From positions 1 through 18,567 of the forward strand of contig DBBL01000144.1 in the NCBI GenBank assembly GCA_002292185.1: a stretch of DNA of 18,567 nucleotides, read 5' to 3'. Under the pieces are notes generated by a model. The model had not been told where the DNA came from. It ran no database searches and was given only the letters and a program-made list of their open reading frames with translations. The position numbers were made by a program, and so were the translations under genes. Of the stretch, positions 6,968 through 14,958 are shown piece after piece; the stretch's first letter is position 1; every line of letters begins with the position of its first letter. Origin of the DNA: Akkermansiaceae bacterium UBA985. Lineage in GTDB: Bacteria > Verrucomicrobiota > Verrucomicrobiia > Verrucomicrobiales > Akkermansiaceae.

Positions 6968-7109
6968 TCAGTCTTATTTACATATAAGTGAGAATCCGAC
7001 TTTCCTGGTGGTCAGCCATTTCAAGGCAACAGGTGAAAATCATGCCCTTAATCCATGATTCAGTGTTTTCTTTTTCGTGAATCCAGCTTATCTCACGGCA
7101 GCCAACTAC

Positions 7110-7916
7110 ATGAGTAATAGAATCGACAACACATTTCAGCATCTCCAGGAAAACAAAGAAGCCGCTTTTGTCGCTTACATTTGTGCTGGGGACCCTAGTT
7201 ACGATGCTTCCTTGGAGATCGCCAGGTCTCTTGCCGATGCCGGTGCTGACATCATCGAGCTCGGCGTGCCCTTTTCTGACCCGCAGGCGGATGGCGTTGT
7301 CAACCAGCTTGCTGCAGAGCGTGCATTAAATGCTGGCATGTCTGTGCACAAGTTAATGGATTTAATCAGAGAGTTCCGCACTACTCATGATACTGCTATT
7401 GTGCTCTTCACCTATCTCAACCCAGTGTATGCTTATGGTTATGAACAATTTCATGCCGACGCTGCAGCGGCTGGCGCTGACGGCATCTTACTGCTCGACC
7501 TACCGCCTGATGAAATCGCCAACAACAAGGAGTTAACCAGTGCTGAAGGACTAAGGCACATCACTCTCGTTTCCCCCTCTACCCCCCTCAAGCGCAAACA
7601 AATGCTCGCAGCTCAATCCGAGGGCTTCATCTATGCCGTATCAAGAATGGGCGTCACCGGATCTCAGCAGGCTCCATCCGCAGGCATCGGTGAGCTAGTC
7701 GCTTCAATCAAAGCGTGCACGGACACTCCCGTTTGCGTCGGCTTCGGCATCAGCTCCCCAGAACAAGCCGCTGAGGTCGCAGCCGCCTCTGACGGCGTCG
7801 TCGTCGGCTCAGCCATTGTCAATCAAGTGGCTCAGAATGCCGACAAAGCTAACTTGGCGGAAATCGTCCGCGACTTCACAGCCCCTCTCATCAACGCCAC
7901 CAAAAACCGAAACTAG
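7110..7916 (+). CDS. trpA: Tryptophan synthase alpha chain
   Basis: A 268-residue TIM-barrel enzyme. It cleaves indole-3-glycerol phosphate to indole and glyceraldehyde 3-phosphate, and the indole is channelled to TrpB. The family motif IIELGVPFSDPQADG carries the two catalytic acids, Glu50 and Asp61 (Glu49 and Asp60 in the Salmonella enzyme). The phosphate-binding GVTGS and the late VGFGISSPEQA and DGVVVGSAIV motifs are present. The ATG at 7110 was preferred to the upstream GTG at 7077 because MSNRIDNTF gives the normal N-terminus and length. trpB is not in the window, which is unusual as trpB and trpA are generally adjacent. It is followed by dapF after 2 bases, so the two are surely cotranscribed. 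Confidence 0.95.
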   Translation: MSNRIDNTFQHLQENKEAAFVAYICAGDPSYDASLEIARSLADAGADIIELGVPFSDPQADGVVNQLAAERALNAGMSVHKLMDLIREFRTTHDTAIVLFTYLNPVYAYGYEQFHADAAAAGADGILLLDLPPDEIANNKELTSAEGLRHITLVSPSTPLKRKQMLAAQSEGFIYAVSRMGVTGSQQAPSAGIGELVASIKACTDTPVCVGFGISSPEQAAEVAAASDGVVVGSAIVNQVAQNADKANLAEIVRDFTAPLINATKNRN

Positions 7917-7918
7917 TC

Positions 7919-8731
7919 ATGAGATTACCATTTCATAAAATGAACGGCGCAGGCAATGACTTCGTTGTCATCGATAACCGTTCGCTCGACATCAACTTGG
8001 GCCGCGAGCAAATCGCACTGCTCTGTGATCGTCAACGCGGTGTCGGCGCTGATGGCCTACTTGCCGTTGAGCCAGCCGAGGCCGGTGCTGACTTTAAGTT
8101 CCGCTACTACAATGCTGATGGTGGCGAAGCTGAAATGTGTGGTAATGGTGCGCGCTGCTTCGGCAAATTCACCGCCATGCTCATGGGCGGAGACACTGAC
8201 CACGTCACCTTCGAAACCATTGCCGGCACGCTCAGCGCTGACATCATCGGTGACAATGTCCGCATTGCCATGTCAGACCCTTTTGATTTGGACCTCAATG
8301 CCGATGTAAGTATCGATGGCATGGACGCTGCGGTTCATATTCTTAATACAGGTGTTCCCCACGCAGTTGTGTTCACCGACGATCTAGAAAACTTTGATGT
8401 TCTCGGCCATGGTGCCGCTATTCGCTACCATGATCATTTTGCCCCCAATGGCACCAATGCCAACTTTGCAAGCATCCTCGGCGATCAACACATCGCTATC
8501 CGCACCTATGAACGAGGTGTCGAGGGCGAAACCCTTGCCTGCGGCACCGGCATGACCGCCTGCGCACTTATCCACCATCTCCTCAACGGCACACCTTCGC
8601 CCATCAGTGTTGATGTCGAGGGTGGCGAGACATTGGAAATCGGCTTCGTCCCAACCCCCAATAACAGCTTCACCAGCGTAACGCTCACCGGCCCGGCTGA
8701 CTTTGTCTTCCAAGGTGAAATTACCCTCTAA
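7919..8731 (+). CDS. dapF: Diaminopimelate epimerase
   Basis: 270 residues. It converts LL-diaminopimelate to meso-diaminopimelate, the precursor of lysine and of the peptidoglycan cross-link. The two catalytic cysteines are visible: Cys74 in EMCGNGARC and Cys208 in ETLACGTGMTA, in the two halves of the pseudo-symmetric fold. The N-terminal HKMNGAGNDFVVID motif is typical. The start codon lies 2 bases after the trpA stop. dapA and dapB follow, so three diaminopimelate genes are clustered. The steps between DapB and DapF (succinylase, acetylase or DapL route) are not encoded here; Verrucomicrobium has been described as using DapL, so that route is expected but not shown. Confidence 0.97.
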   Translation: MRLPFHKMNGAGNDFVVIDNRSLDINLGREQIALLCDRQRGVGADGLLAVEPAEAGADFKFRYYNADGGEAEMCGNGARCFGKFTAMLMGGDTDHVTFETIAGTLSADIIGDNVRIAMSDPFDLDLNADVSIDGMDAAVHILNTGVPHAVVFTDDLENFDVLGHGAAIRYHDHFAPNGTNANFASILGDQHIAIRTYERGVEGETLACGTGMTACALIHHLLNGTPSPISVDVEGGETLEIGFVPTPNNSFTSVTLTGPADFVFQGEITL

Positions 8732-8753
8732 ATTCTTTCCCCTCCCATTTTTT

Positions 8754-8780
8754 TTCCAACTTCCACTTCCAACTAAAACC
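8754..8780 (+). repeat. TTCCAAC-type short repeat directly before dapA
   Basis: TTCCAAC (8754-8760), TTCCAC (8761-8766), TTCCAAC (8767-8773) and the diverged TAAAACC (8774-8780) run up to the dapA ATG at 8781. The leader is pyrimidine/A-rich, has no Shine-Dalgarno, and resembles the TCCAACC-TCCACCT end of the thyA leader. Confidence 0.5.
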
Positions 8781-9659
8781 ATGTTCCAAGGAACCCATAC
8801 AGCACTGATCACCCCATTTCGTAACGGCGAAGTCGATACGGAGGCCTTTCGCGCACTAATCGACCGCCAGGTCAAAGGCGGCGTCGACGGCATTGTCCCA
8901 TGCGGCACCACCGGTGAATCCCCCACCCTAGGCCGCAAAGAGCACCTGCACGTCATCGAGCTTGCCGTTGAATATGCAGCGGGCCGCATCAAGGTTATCG
9001 CCGGCACTGGCGCCAACGCCACATCAGAGGCAATTCATCTCACCACAGAAGCTGCAAAGTTAGGTGTCGATGCTACCCTGCAAGTTTGCCCCTACTACAA
9101 CAAGCCATCCCAAGAGGGTCTCTATCAACACTACAAAGCAATCGCCCAATGTAGCGATCTGCCCATCATGCTCTACAGCATACCGGGCCGTTCAGTCATT
9201 GAGATTGCTGTTGAAACCATAGCCCGCCTCGCTGCTGACTGCCCTACGATCATCGCCAACAAGGAAGCTGGTGGTGACCCCGAGCGCGTCACCCAGATCA
9301 AGGCCGCACTGCCTGATGATTTTCAGATTCTTTCTGGCGACGACCCGCTGACTATCGAATTTATGAAGCGAGGTGCCGTTGGTCTCGTTTCCGTTGCCAC
9401 TAACTTAATCCCCGATGTCATGTCCGACCTTGTGCGTGCCATGGCAGAAGGTCGCGTTGATGATGCCGAGGACATCCAAGCTCAATACGGAACCCTGTTG
9501 ACAACCCTCATGTCCATCGACACCAATCCCGTTCCAATCAAGTCAGCCGTTGCGATGCAGGGTCACTGCACCGACGAGCTCAGACTACCTCTTGTCAATC
9601 TATCAGCTGAAAACAGTGCCATTCTCCGTGACACCATGGCCAGCTACAGCCTCATATAA
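8781..9659 (+). CDS. dapA: 4-hydroxy-tetrahydrodipicolinate synthase
   Basis: 292 residues, the usual length. It condenses pyruvate with aspartate semialdehyde, the first committed step to diaminopimelate and lysine. Active-site residues sit at nearly the E. coli numbers: Lys161 (Schiff base, in ANKEAGGD), Tyr132 (LYSIPGR), Thr43/Thr44 (CGTTGES), Tyr106 (PYYNKP) and Arg137. The frame is open upstream to 8703, but the extra 26 residues are low-complexity and overlap the end of dapF, so the ATG at 8781 (MFQGTHTALITPF) was chosen. It lies 49 bases after dapF and 12 before dapB. The leader carries a short TTCCAAC repeat. Confidence 0.97.
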   Translation: MFQGTHTALITPFRNGEVDTEAFRALIDRQVKGGVDGIVPCGTTGESPTLGRKEHLHVIELAVEYAAGRIKVIAGTGANATSEAIHLTTEAAKLGVDATLQVCPYYNKPSQEGLYQHYKAIAQCSDLPIMLYSIPGRSVIEIAVETIARLAADCPTIIANKEAGGDPERVTQIKAALPDDFQILSGDDPLTIEFMKRGAVGLVSVATNLIPDVMSDLVRAMAEGRVDDAEDIQAQYGTLLTTLMSIDTNPVPIKSAVAMQGHCTDELRLPLVNLSAENSAILRDTMASYSLI

Positions 9660-9671
9660 CATCATCAACAA

Positions 9672-10409
9672 ATGACTAAGTTACTAATCACAGGAGCCAG
9701 TGGACGCATGGGCGAAACCCTCATTGAAGCCGGCCAAGACAACATCAACTCTGAAGTAAGCTCCACCCATGACATCGGCCAAGATCTTGACGCCACATTT
9801 GAAGGCGTTGATGTCGCCATTGATTTCACCGCACACCACTTCACCAAGGAAGTTTTAGCCGCTGCGCTAAAATCAAACACACCTCTTGTCATAGGCACCA
9901 CGGGCCATAGTGATGAAGAAAAAGCTCAGATCTCAGAAGCGGCAAAAACCCTACCGATTGTCTTTGCTCCAAACTTCTCCATCGGGGTAAACACCCTGTT
10001 CTGGCTCACCCGCAAAGCCACCCAAATTCTAGGCAACGACCGCTTTGATATTGAAGTCACTGAAATGCACCACCGCCACAAGATCGACGCGCCTTCTGGC
10101 ACTGCTCGCCGTCTACTAGAAATCCTCAACGAGGAAACAGGCACCAGCTACGAGGACGATGTCACCCACGGCCGCGTCGGCAACATAGGAGCACGACCCA
10201 ACCGCGAAATCGGCATGCACACCCTGCGCGGTGGTGATGTGGTCGGAGACCATACCGTAATGTATGCCGCTGATGGTGAGCGCATCGAGCTTACCCACAA
10301 GGCATCAAGCCGCATGACCTTCGCCTCGGGAGCTGTCCAAGCTGCTATCTGGCTACAAGAGCAACCTGCAGGCCTCTATGACATGCAAGATGTCCTCGGC
10401 CTCAAATAA
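9672..10409 (+). CDS. dapB: 4-hydroxy-tetrahydrodipicolinate reductase
   Basis: 245 residues. It reduces the DapA product with NAD(P)H, the second step of the diaminopimelate route. The N-terminal Rossmann motif GASGRMG (8-14), the GTTGH motif (75-79) and the signature EMHHRHKIDAPSGTA (131-145, with His133 and Lys137 as catalytic residues) are all present. It is a little shorter than the E. coli enzyme (273), mostly in the N-terminal half, as in many bacteria. It starts 12 bases after dapA and ends 19 before folK. Confidence 0.97.
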   Translation: MTKLLITGASGRMGETLIEAGQDNINSEVSSTHDIGQDLDATFEGVDVAIDFTAHHFTKEVLAAALKSNTPLVIGTTGHSDEEKAQISEAAKTLPIVFAPNFSIGVNTLFWLTRKATQILGNDRFDIEVTEMHHRHKIDAPSGTARRLLEILNEETGTSYEDDVTHGRVGNIGARPNREIGMHTLRGGDVVGDHTVMYAADGERIELTHKASSRMTFASGAVQAAIWLQEQPAGLYDMQDVLGLK

Positions 10410-10428
10410 CCCCCTCACTTAAGTCTCT

Positions 10429-10950
10429 GTGGCCACCCGTGTCGGCATCGCTCTTGGTTCTAATCTGGACTCCCCCCTTGGCGACCGCCTATCTAACATA
10501 AAGCATGCCCGCAACTTGCTAGAAAAACTAACACCTGATGGCACTGAGCTCATCCAAGCCCACGTCTATCAGTCCGAGCCCTTAGATTGCCCCGAGGATT
10601 CACCCGTTTTTTTGAATACCGTCATCGAGCTCAGTTACGACGGCAGCCCTGATGAGCTTCTGCGACAGACACAAGCCATCGAGCGCCAACTGGGCCGAGA
10701 CGTGATTCGCGAGAAAAACGCACCCCGCATCATCGACATCGATATCCTCTATTTTGGCACAGACTTATATCATGATGCCTCACTGACCCTCCCTCACCCA
10801 GAAATGACACACCGGCGTTTCGTTCTGCAGCCACTTGCCGACATCCGCCCTGATCTTATTCTTCCCGGAGATGACATTACCATTGCCGATCATCTACAAC
10901 ACCTTGACTCTGCCGAGCCCCCACTTAGTCTGGAACAAGTAAACTGGTAG
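10429..10950 (+). CDS. folK: 2-amino-4-hydroxy-6-hydroxymethyldihydropteridine pyrophosphokinase
   Basis: 173 residues from a GTG start. It transfers pyrophosphate from ATP to hydroxymethyldihydropterin in folate synthesis. Diagnostic motifs: ALGSNL (8-13) and APRIIDIDILYFG (98-110), whose Asp103 and Asp105 bind the two magnesium ions, then LPHPEMTHRRFVLQPLADI (121-139). No ATG lies near the expected N-terminus, and GTG gives MATRVGIALGSN, the normal start. It lies 19 bases after dapB and 36 before panB. folP and folB are not in the window. The product leads to folate, which PanB, encoded next, needs as methylene-tetrahydrofolate. Confidence 0.95.
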   Translation: MATRVGIALGSNLDSPLGDRLSNIKHARNLLEKLTPDGTELIQAHVYQSEPLDCPEDSPVFLNTVIELSYDGSPDELLRQTQAIERQLGRDVIREKNAPRIIDIDILYFGTDLYHDASLTLPHPEMTHRRFVLQPLADIRPDLILPGDDITIADHLQHLDSAEPPLSLEQVNW

Positions 10951-10986
10951 TCCAGCTGCGTCACAAACTCAGTAGCCATACAGCGT

Positions 10987-11763
10987 ATGAATGCCCACGA
11001 TAAAGCCAAAGCGATCACCAGCATGAAGGGTGGCAGGCGCCGCATCTCGGCTCTCACGGCCTACGATTACCCGACTGCACGCATCCTTGATGAAGCGGGT
11101 GTCGACATGATCCTCGTCGGTGATTCACTCGGCATGGTTGTGCTCGGCTTTCCAGACACCACTCATGTCACCCTAGAGATGATGACCCACCACACCGCCG
11201 CCGTCGCGCGTGGTGTGAACAAGGCCCTCATCATCGGTGATATGCCGATCAATAGCTACGATACGCCGGCACAAGCACTCGCCACAGCCCAAGCGCTTGT
11301 GCAAGCAGGCGCCGATGCCGTCAAACTCGAAGGAGGCATCCGTCAGCTCGAAAAAATACGTGCCATCATTGAAGCTGGCATCCCCGTCATCGGTCACCAC
11401 GGCATGCTACCACAACGAGTTTTGGAAGAGGGTGGATACAAAAAGAAAGGCAAAACCAAGGAGGAGTTTTCTGCCATTCTCGAAGGCGCCTTCGCTCTCC
11501 AAGAAGCCGGCTGCTGCGCCATCGTGCTCGAGAGCATCGTGCCTGAACTCGCAGAAAAAATCACAGCAGAACTTACCATCCCAACCATTGGCATTGGCTG
11601 CAAACCACCATCGGGAAAACAAACCTGTGACGGTGAGGTGGCCGTCATCAGCGACGTCATCGGCTCCTATCCATGGTTCGTCCCGCCATTCGCCAAGCCC
11701 CATACCGACGTCGCTGGGGAAATAAAAAAAGCCGCCCAGCAATACATCGGGTCGCTTCGCTGA
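10987..11763 (+). CDS. panB: 3-methyl-2-oxobutanoate hydroxymethyltransferase
   Basis: 258 residues. It makes ketopantoate from 2-oxoisovalerate and methylene-tetrahydrofolate, the first step to pantothenate and CoA. Conserved active-site residues: Asp46/Ser47 (LVGDSLGM), Asp85 (IGDMP), Lys113/Glu115 (VKLEGG), His137 (IGHHGM) and Glu182 (VLESIV). The usual GIGAG-x-CDGQV loop reads GIGCKPPSGKQTCDGEV, an insertion of about five residues beside the active site and Cys in place of Ala. panC and panD are not nearby. It starts 36 bases after folK; the following gene starts 77 bases later behind a heptad-repeat leader. Confidence 0.95.
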   Translation: MNAHDKAKAITSMKGGRRRISALTAYDYPTARILDEAGVDMILVGDSLGMVVLGFPDTTHVTLEMMTHHTAAVARGVNKALIIGDMPINSYDTPAQALATAQALVQAGADAVKLEGGIRQLEKIRAIIEAGIPVIGHHGMLPQRVLEEGGYKKKGKTKEEFSAILEGAFALQEAGCCAIVLESIVPELAEKITAELTIPTIGIGCKPPSGKQTCDGEVAVISDVIGSYPWFVPPFAKPHTDVAGEIKKAAQQYIGSLR

Positions 11764-11805
11764 ATGACGAACTCTGAATTCATGTCCTGATCACTCAGCC
11801 TGAGC

Positions 11806-11840
11806 ATTCACTATTCTTAATTCAGCATTCAACATTCCAC
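11806..11840 (+). repeat. Heptad repeat leader (ATTCANC x5) ending at a start codon
   Basis: Five in-register 7-base units: ATTCACT (11806), ATTCTTA (11813), ATTCAGC (11820), ATTCAAC (11827) and ATTCCAC (11834), ending exactly where the ATG at 11841 begins. An isolated ATTCA at 11778 is in the same register. There is no Shine-Dalgarno sequence. A similar 7-base pattern precedes thyA. Confidence 0.7.
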
Positions 11841-12245
11841 ATGCCTTCTCCTGAGAAAATAGCAGCCCTCGAAGCCCGCATGCTATCACTCGGCATCACC
11901 GAGGACACTCTGCTCGAGAAATTCATCCAAGGCAGCGGCAGTGGTGGTCAGAAGGTCAACAAAACCGCTTCCTGTGTATACCTCAAACACAGCACCTCGG
12001 GCATTGAGGTGAAGTGCCAACAACAACGATCCCGCGAGCTCAACCGCTACATCGCCCGGCGCGAACTTTGCGAACGACTTGAAGAAATCAGGGACGGCAA
12101 AAAATCCGCAAGAAAACAGGCCCAGGAAAAAATCCGCCGCCAAAAACGCAGGCGCTCACGCAGGGCCAAAAACCGTATGCTGGATGACAAATCCAAGCAT
12201 TCCCAAAAGAAAAACCTGCGTAAAGACCCGGGTAGTAACGATTAG
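11841..12245 (+). CDS. Small GGQ release-factor-domain protein (peptidyl-tRNA hydrolase-like)
   Basis: 134 residues. It has the catalytic RF-1 domain motif GSGSGGQKVNKTASCVYL (31-48; GGQ at 35-37) and a strongly basic C-terminal tail (about 100-130), but no codon-recognition domains. This is the layout of stop-codon-independent rescue factors (ArfB/YaeJ and the C12orf65/MTRFR type), in which the basic tail binds the ribosome or a split large subunit and GGQ releases the stalled peptide. The proline usual before GGQ (GPGGQ) is serine here. The long tail and CQQQRSRELNRYIARREL segment fit the C12orf65-like bacterial family better than E. coli ArfB. It is preceded by the heptad-repeat leader and ends the plus-strand run. 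Confidence 0.82.
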   Translation: MPSPEKIAALEARMLSLGITEDTLLEKFIQGSGSGGQKVNKTASCVYLKHSTSGIEVKCQQQRSRELNRYIARRELCERLEEIRDGKKSARKQAQEKIRRQKRRRSRRAKNRMLDDKSKHSQKKNLRKDPGSND

Positions 12246-12254
12246 CCCCGCAAG

Positions 12255-12271
12255 ATGACCGACTTGGTCAT
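12255..12271. terminator. Small hairpin in the convergent gap
   Basis: ATGACC (12255-12260) pairs with GGTCAT (12266-12271) around a 5-base loop, between two converging genes. There is no T run on either side, so it is only a weak candidate for a bidirectional terminator. Confidence 0.3.
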
Positions 12272-12295
12272 GAGTTGTTCCCTGCACTCATCATG

Positions 12296-14269
12296 CTAAG
12301 AATCTTGTTTGCTGACATCAATGCCTTGAATATCATTGATGGCAAATGCTCGCACCTCGCGCTTGATCCCTTTGATGTTTGACACCTTGACCTCTACAGC
12401 ATCGAAAAAATTCTCAACGAGATGATACGTCTCCCCGGACATCAAAACACTACCTGGAGCAGCCAAGGCTTCAAGACGAGCGGCAAGGTTCACCTCTGCA
12501 CCAATAAGCGTATAGTCCATGCGCAGATCGGAACCAAAGTTGCCCACATTACAAAAGCCCGTATTGATACCTATTCTGACTCGCAAGGAGTTTTCCATAC
12601 CCTCTGAGCGCCATTTCTCTGACAGGTCTTGCATCTTCTCCTGCATTTCTATCGCCATACACAGGCAAGCCCGCGCATCCTCGGAGACTCCTCTGCTTTC
12701 CGGATCACCGAAAAAGATCACTATCGCATCACCGACAAACTTATCAATCGTTGCTCCATGCTTGATGGCAATCTCTGACATTTCAGAAAAGTAAGAGTTG
12801 AGCAAATACGTCAAATCTTCCGGCTGCATGTCAGTTGAAATATCGGTAAACCCAGTAAGGTCTGTGAAACAGACCGTTAGTTTTTTTCGCTCGGTTTTGA
12901 TCTCAGCTTGCTGCCTACCACTGAAAAGAGACTGGTAGATCTGAGGGGACAAGAACTTGGCTAATTGGCTGGAGAGCCTTTCCAGCTCGTTCGTCCTATC
13001 TACCACAACCTTAAAGTGCTCAGTCAGTGCGCAGGCCATCTTATCAAACGAGTCGGCCAGCGTTTTAATCTCCTGAAAATCACTCTCAGGCACATCAATG
13101 TGTTCACCATGTTCAATCTTATCGGCCAATTTTCGGCTTGCCTGACCAAGAAGCAAGAGAGGTGCGGAGAACTCCTTACTAACTAACACTGCGGCGAGAA
13201 TTGCAAACGCAGTCAGGACAAAGAGTATCAAAAAAGCGCGGAGATTGCGCTCGTGAAGATTAGCTACCACAGGCGCTGCGCTATGCTCGATAATGACCGT
13301 GCCCATCGATCCTTCCTGATCCACTGCCTCATTGTGAACATAAAAAGCTTTATTCCACCATACCATGAGGGGCAGCCCCTCACGTGGAGGCAGCCAGATG
13401 CTAATATCTTCCGAAGTTTTGGTTAGCTCCCCTTCGCTTATAGTATGTAGCTCCCCTACCTGCGCAAGGATATGGTCATCCCGATCCAGCAAAGCCATAC
13501 TGACCATGTTAGCCAAGCCCAAATGACTTATCAGTTTCACCTGGTTCAAAGTTGGCTCTTTATCCATATATGGGGATATTTCATCAGACTGATTCTTGAT
13601 ACTGTAACTGACAAACTTCGCTACAAGTCCTATTGATTCGCTAATGGCTTTTTCAGAGTCCGCCTTGGAGCGCCTTGTCTCCATCGCAATCAGAATGATA
13701 CCAGGCACAAGAATTGAAACTAACAGACAATTAAACAAAGTTCCGGCCAGGGAAACACCATTCGTGTTTCGAGCGATCCTGTTAAACACAATAACAATAG
13801 ATGCGGCAAAGGACGCATTAAGCACTCCGTTGACTGTTTGCTTAAGCGCTATCATGCTGCTGACCATGTAAGGTAATTCCAGCATGCCGCTATAGATTAC
13901 GACAACAAGGGGGATGCCGATGAACGTCCAAAAGAGGGCATCAGCGAGAGCAAGGTGACTGGTTCTCTTACGAACCAGATAAACAAAGACAACCTCCGCG
14001 ACAAAAACGATGACCGCGTATGGATGCCCCCACAGAAAAAAAGTATAGGCCCCCGCAGATATAGCAACAACAAGGGCCGCAACCGGCCCAAGAAAAGCAA
14101 GCGCGCAAAGAGTTGCTACCGACCCGAAAATAAAGTCCACCCCAAAAAATAAAGGAATATGCAAAAAATTCCCGGCGACTCCGAGCAGACAAAGACCCAA
14201 TGTCAGCAGGACACGGTGATGCATCCTCTTGGGTTGCATGCCTGATGTAGAGTATCCTGAAATGACCAT
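12296..14269 (-). CDS. Membrane-bound class III adenylate cyclase with HAMP domain
   Basis: 657 residues. The N-terminal half has several transmembrane helices (about 18-195) of a kind seen in bacterial sensor proteins (FFGVDFIFGS, FFLWGHPYA). Next come an extracytoplasmic sensor region (about 198-340), another helix (about 343-363), a HAMP linker (about 364-418), a coiled coil and a class III cyclase domain (about 463-645). Catalytic residues are intact: metal-binding Asp470 (FTDLTGF) and Asp514 (GDAIVIFFGD), adenine-selecting Lys510 (DKFVGD) and Asp585 (MDYT), and Asn594/Arg598 of NLAARLE. Adenylate rather than guanylate specificity is expected. It would make cAMP at the inner membrane in response to an envelope signal. 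It starts 2 bases after the outer-membrane protein gene upstream, so the two are cotranscribed. Confidence 0.9.
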   Translation of the reverse strand: MVISGYSTSGMQPKRMHHRVLLTLGLCLLGVAGNFLHIPLFFGVDFIFGSVATLCALAFLGPVAALVVAISAGAYTFFLWGHPYAVIVFVAEVVFVYLVRKRTSHLALADALFWTFIGIPLVVVIYSGMLELPYMVSSMIALKQTVNGVLNASFAASIVIVFNRIARNTNGVSLAGTLFNCLLVSILVPGIILIAMETRRSKADSEKAISESIGLVAKFVSYSIKNQSDEISPYMDKEPTLNQVKLISHLGLANMVSMALLDRDDHILAQVGELHTISEGELTKTSEDISIWLPPREGLPLMVWWNKAFYVHNEAVDQEGSMGTVIIEHSAAPVVANLHERNLRAFLILFVLTAFAILAAVLVSKEFSAPLLLLGQASRKLADKIEHGEHIDVPESDFQEIKTLADSFDKMACALTEHFKVVVDRTNELERLSSQLAKFLSPQIYQSLFSGRQQAEIKTERKKLTVCFTDLTGFTDISTDMQPEDLTYLLNSYFSEMSEIAIKHGATIDKFVGDAIVIFFGDPESRGVSEDARACLCMAIEMQEKMQDLSEKWRSEGMENSLRVRIGINTGFCNVGNFGSDLRMDYTLIGAEVNLAARLEALAAPGSVLMSGETYHLVENFFDAVEVKVSNIKGIKREVRAFAINDIQGIDVSKQDS

Positions 14270-14271
14270 AT

Positions 14272-14958
14272 CTAAAATTTAATGCTCATTCCCAATGCAA
14301 CCCCGCTTCCTTGCAAATCGGGGTTTGAGGATTCAAAGCCATTGTATCTGTACTCCAACAAAATATCCATGCTGTCGTTGAGTTTATAATTCAGTTGAGG
14401 TTCGATCACCCAGCGATCAGAACCACCGTCTATGAAATTGATATCTGCAAAGCCAGAAAGCGACCATTTATCTGAAAAGGGAATGAAGTAACCGAGGCTG
14501 AGTTGACGGTTATCGCTTTCAGTTTCATAAGGGAAAATCCTTAGCTGCAGACGAGCAACCTTTCCCCATGGCAGATCGATTTTGCGAGAGATATAGGGAC
14601 CAAATCGAAAAAGATCATTATCAGAACCGTTGAAATTATTAAACTCAGCCAGCACCCCAACACCCTTCAGACCAAAGATCCACTCTTCTGGAATTTCATG
14701 CAGGAGCCTGTATTCCATGAAAAACCTGTCCAGCTCATATCTACTCCCTTCGTTCTGGCTGCCATTAAAATCCGTGAAACCCCACAATTTAAAATCTAGT
14801 GGAAGCCGTGCAGTGGTATTGACCGACAAGGTGTTGTAATCTCGAGAGTCCAAATAATAAGCTATCGAGTTGTTAACGTGCTTTTGCTCGGCAAAATTCG
14901 AACTAGTCACACACAAAAAAACACAAAAAAAATAAAATAGAAAACGAAAATGACTCAT
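14272..14958 (-). CDS. Predicted outer-membrane beta-barrel protein, unknown function
   Basis: 228 residues from the ATG at 14958; a TTG 12 bases upstream is a less likely start. A signal peptide is clear: a hydrophobic core rich in Phe, then SSNFA|EQ with cleavage after about residue 23. The mature part alternates polar and hydrophobic residues in short strands rich in aromatics and glycine (KLWGFTDFNG, WSLSGFADINF, DILLEYRYNGF), and the last residue is phenylalanine, as in outer-membrane barrels. I recognise no named family. It precedes the adenylate cyclase gene by 2 bases. A role in sensing or in delivering a ligand to the cyclase is a guess from linkage. Confidence 0.75.
   Translation of the reverse strand: MSHFRFLFYFFCVFLCVTSSNFAEQKHVNNSIAYYLDSRDYNTLSVNTTARLPLDFKLWGFTDFNGSQNEGSRYELDRFFMEYRLLHEIPEEWIFGLKGVGVLAEFNNFNGSDNDLFRFGPYISRKIDLPWGKVARLQLRIFPYETESDNRQLSLGYFIPFSDKWSLSGFADINFIDGGSDRWVIEPQLNYKLNDSMDILLEYRYNGFESSNPDLQGSGVALGMSIKF

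Larger units (their letters stand above)
6806..7109. other. Divergent intergenic region between the ABC/pilus run and trpA
   Basis: 304 bases with no convincing gene, between the ABC ATPase (leftward) and trpA (rightward). It is AT-rich near the ABC side and should hold both promoters, but I see no clear -35/-10 pair in either direction. It contains a 9-bp inverted repeat and a 10-bp direct repeat, listed separately. A GTG at 7077 opens the trpA frame, but the ATG at 7110 matches the usual TrpA N-terminus better. Confidence 0.6.

Noticed and set aside
7077..7109. GTG start of trpA
   Set aside because: The 11 extra residues do not match TrpA proteins, and the ATG at 7110 gives the normal N-terminus.
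8703..8780. N-terminal extension of DapA
   Set aside because: It overlaps the end of dapF, is Phe/Pro/Leu-rich low complexity, and the ATG at 8781 gives the standard DapA start.
8384..9022. A 212-residue minus-strand open frame across dapF and dapA
   Set aside because: It lies antisense to two well-conserved genes and its translation has no family features; it is a shadow of their codon pattern.
11237..11742. Long open frames in other frames of panB on both strands
   Set aside because: panB is certain here; the alternatives are low-complexity and have no motifs.
12296..14269. Diguanylate (GGDEF) or guanylate cyclase
   Set aside because: There is no GGDEF motif; the Lys510/Asp585 pair is that of adenine-specific class III cyclases.
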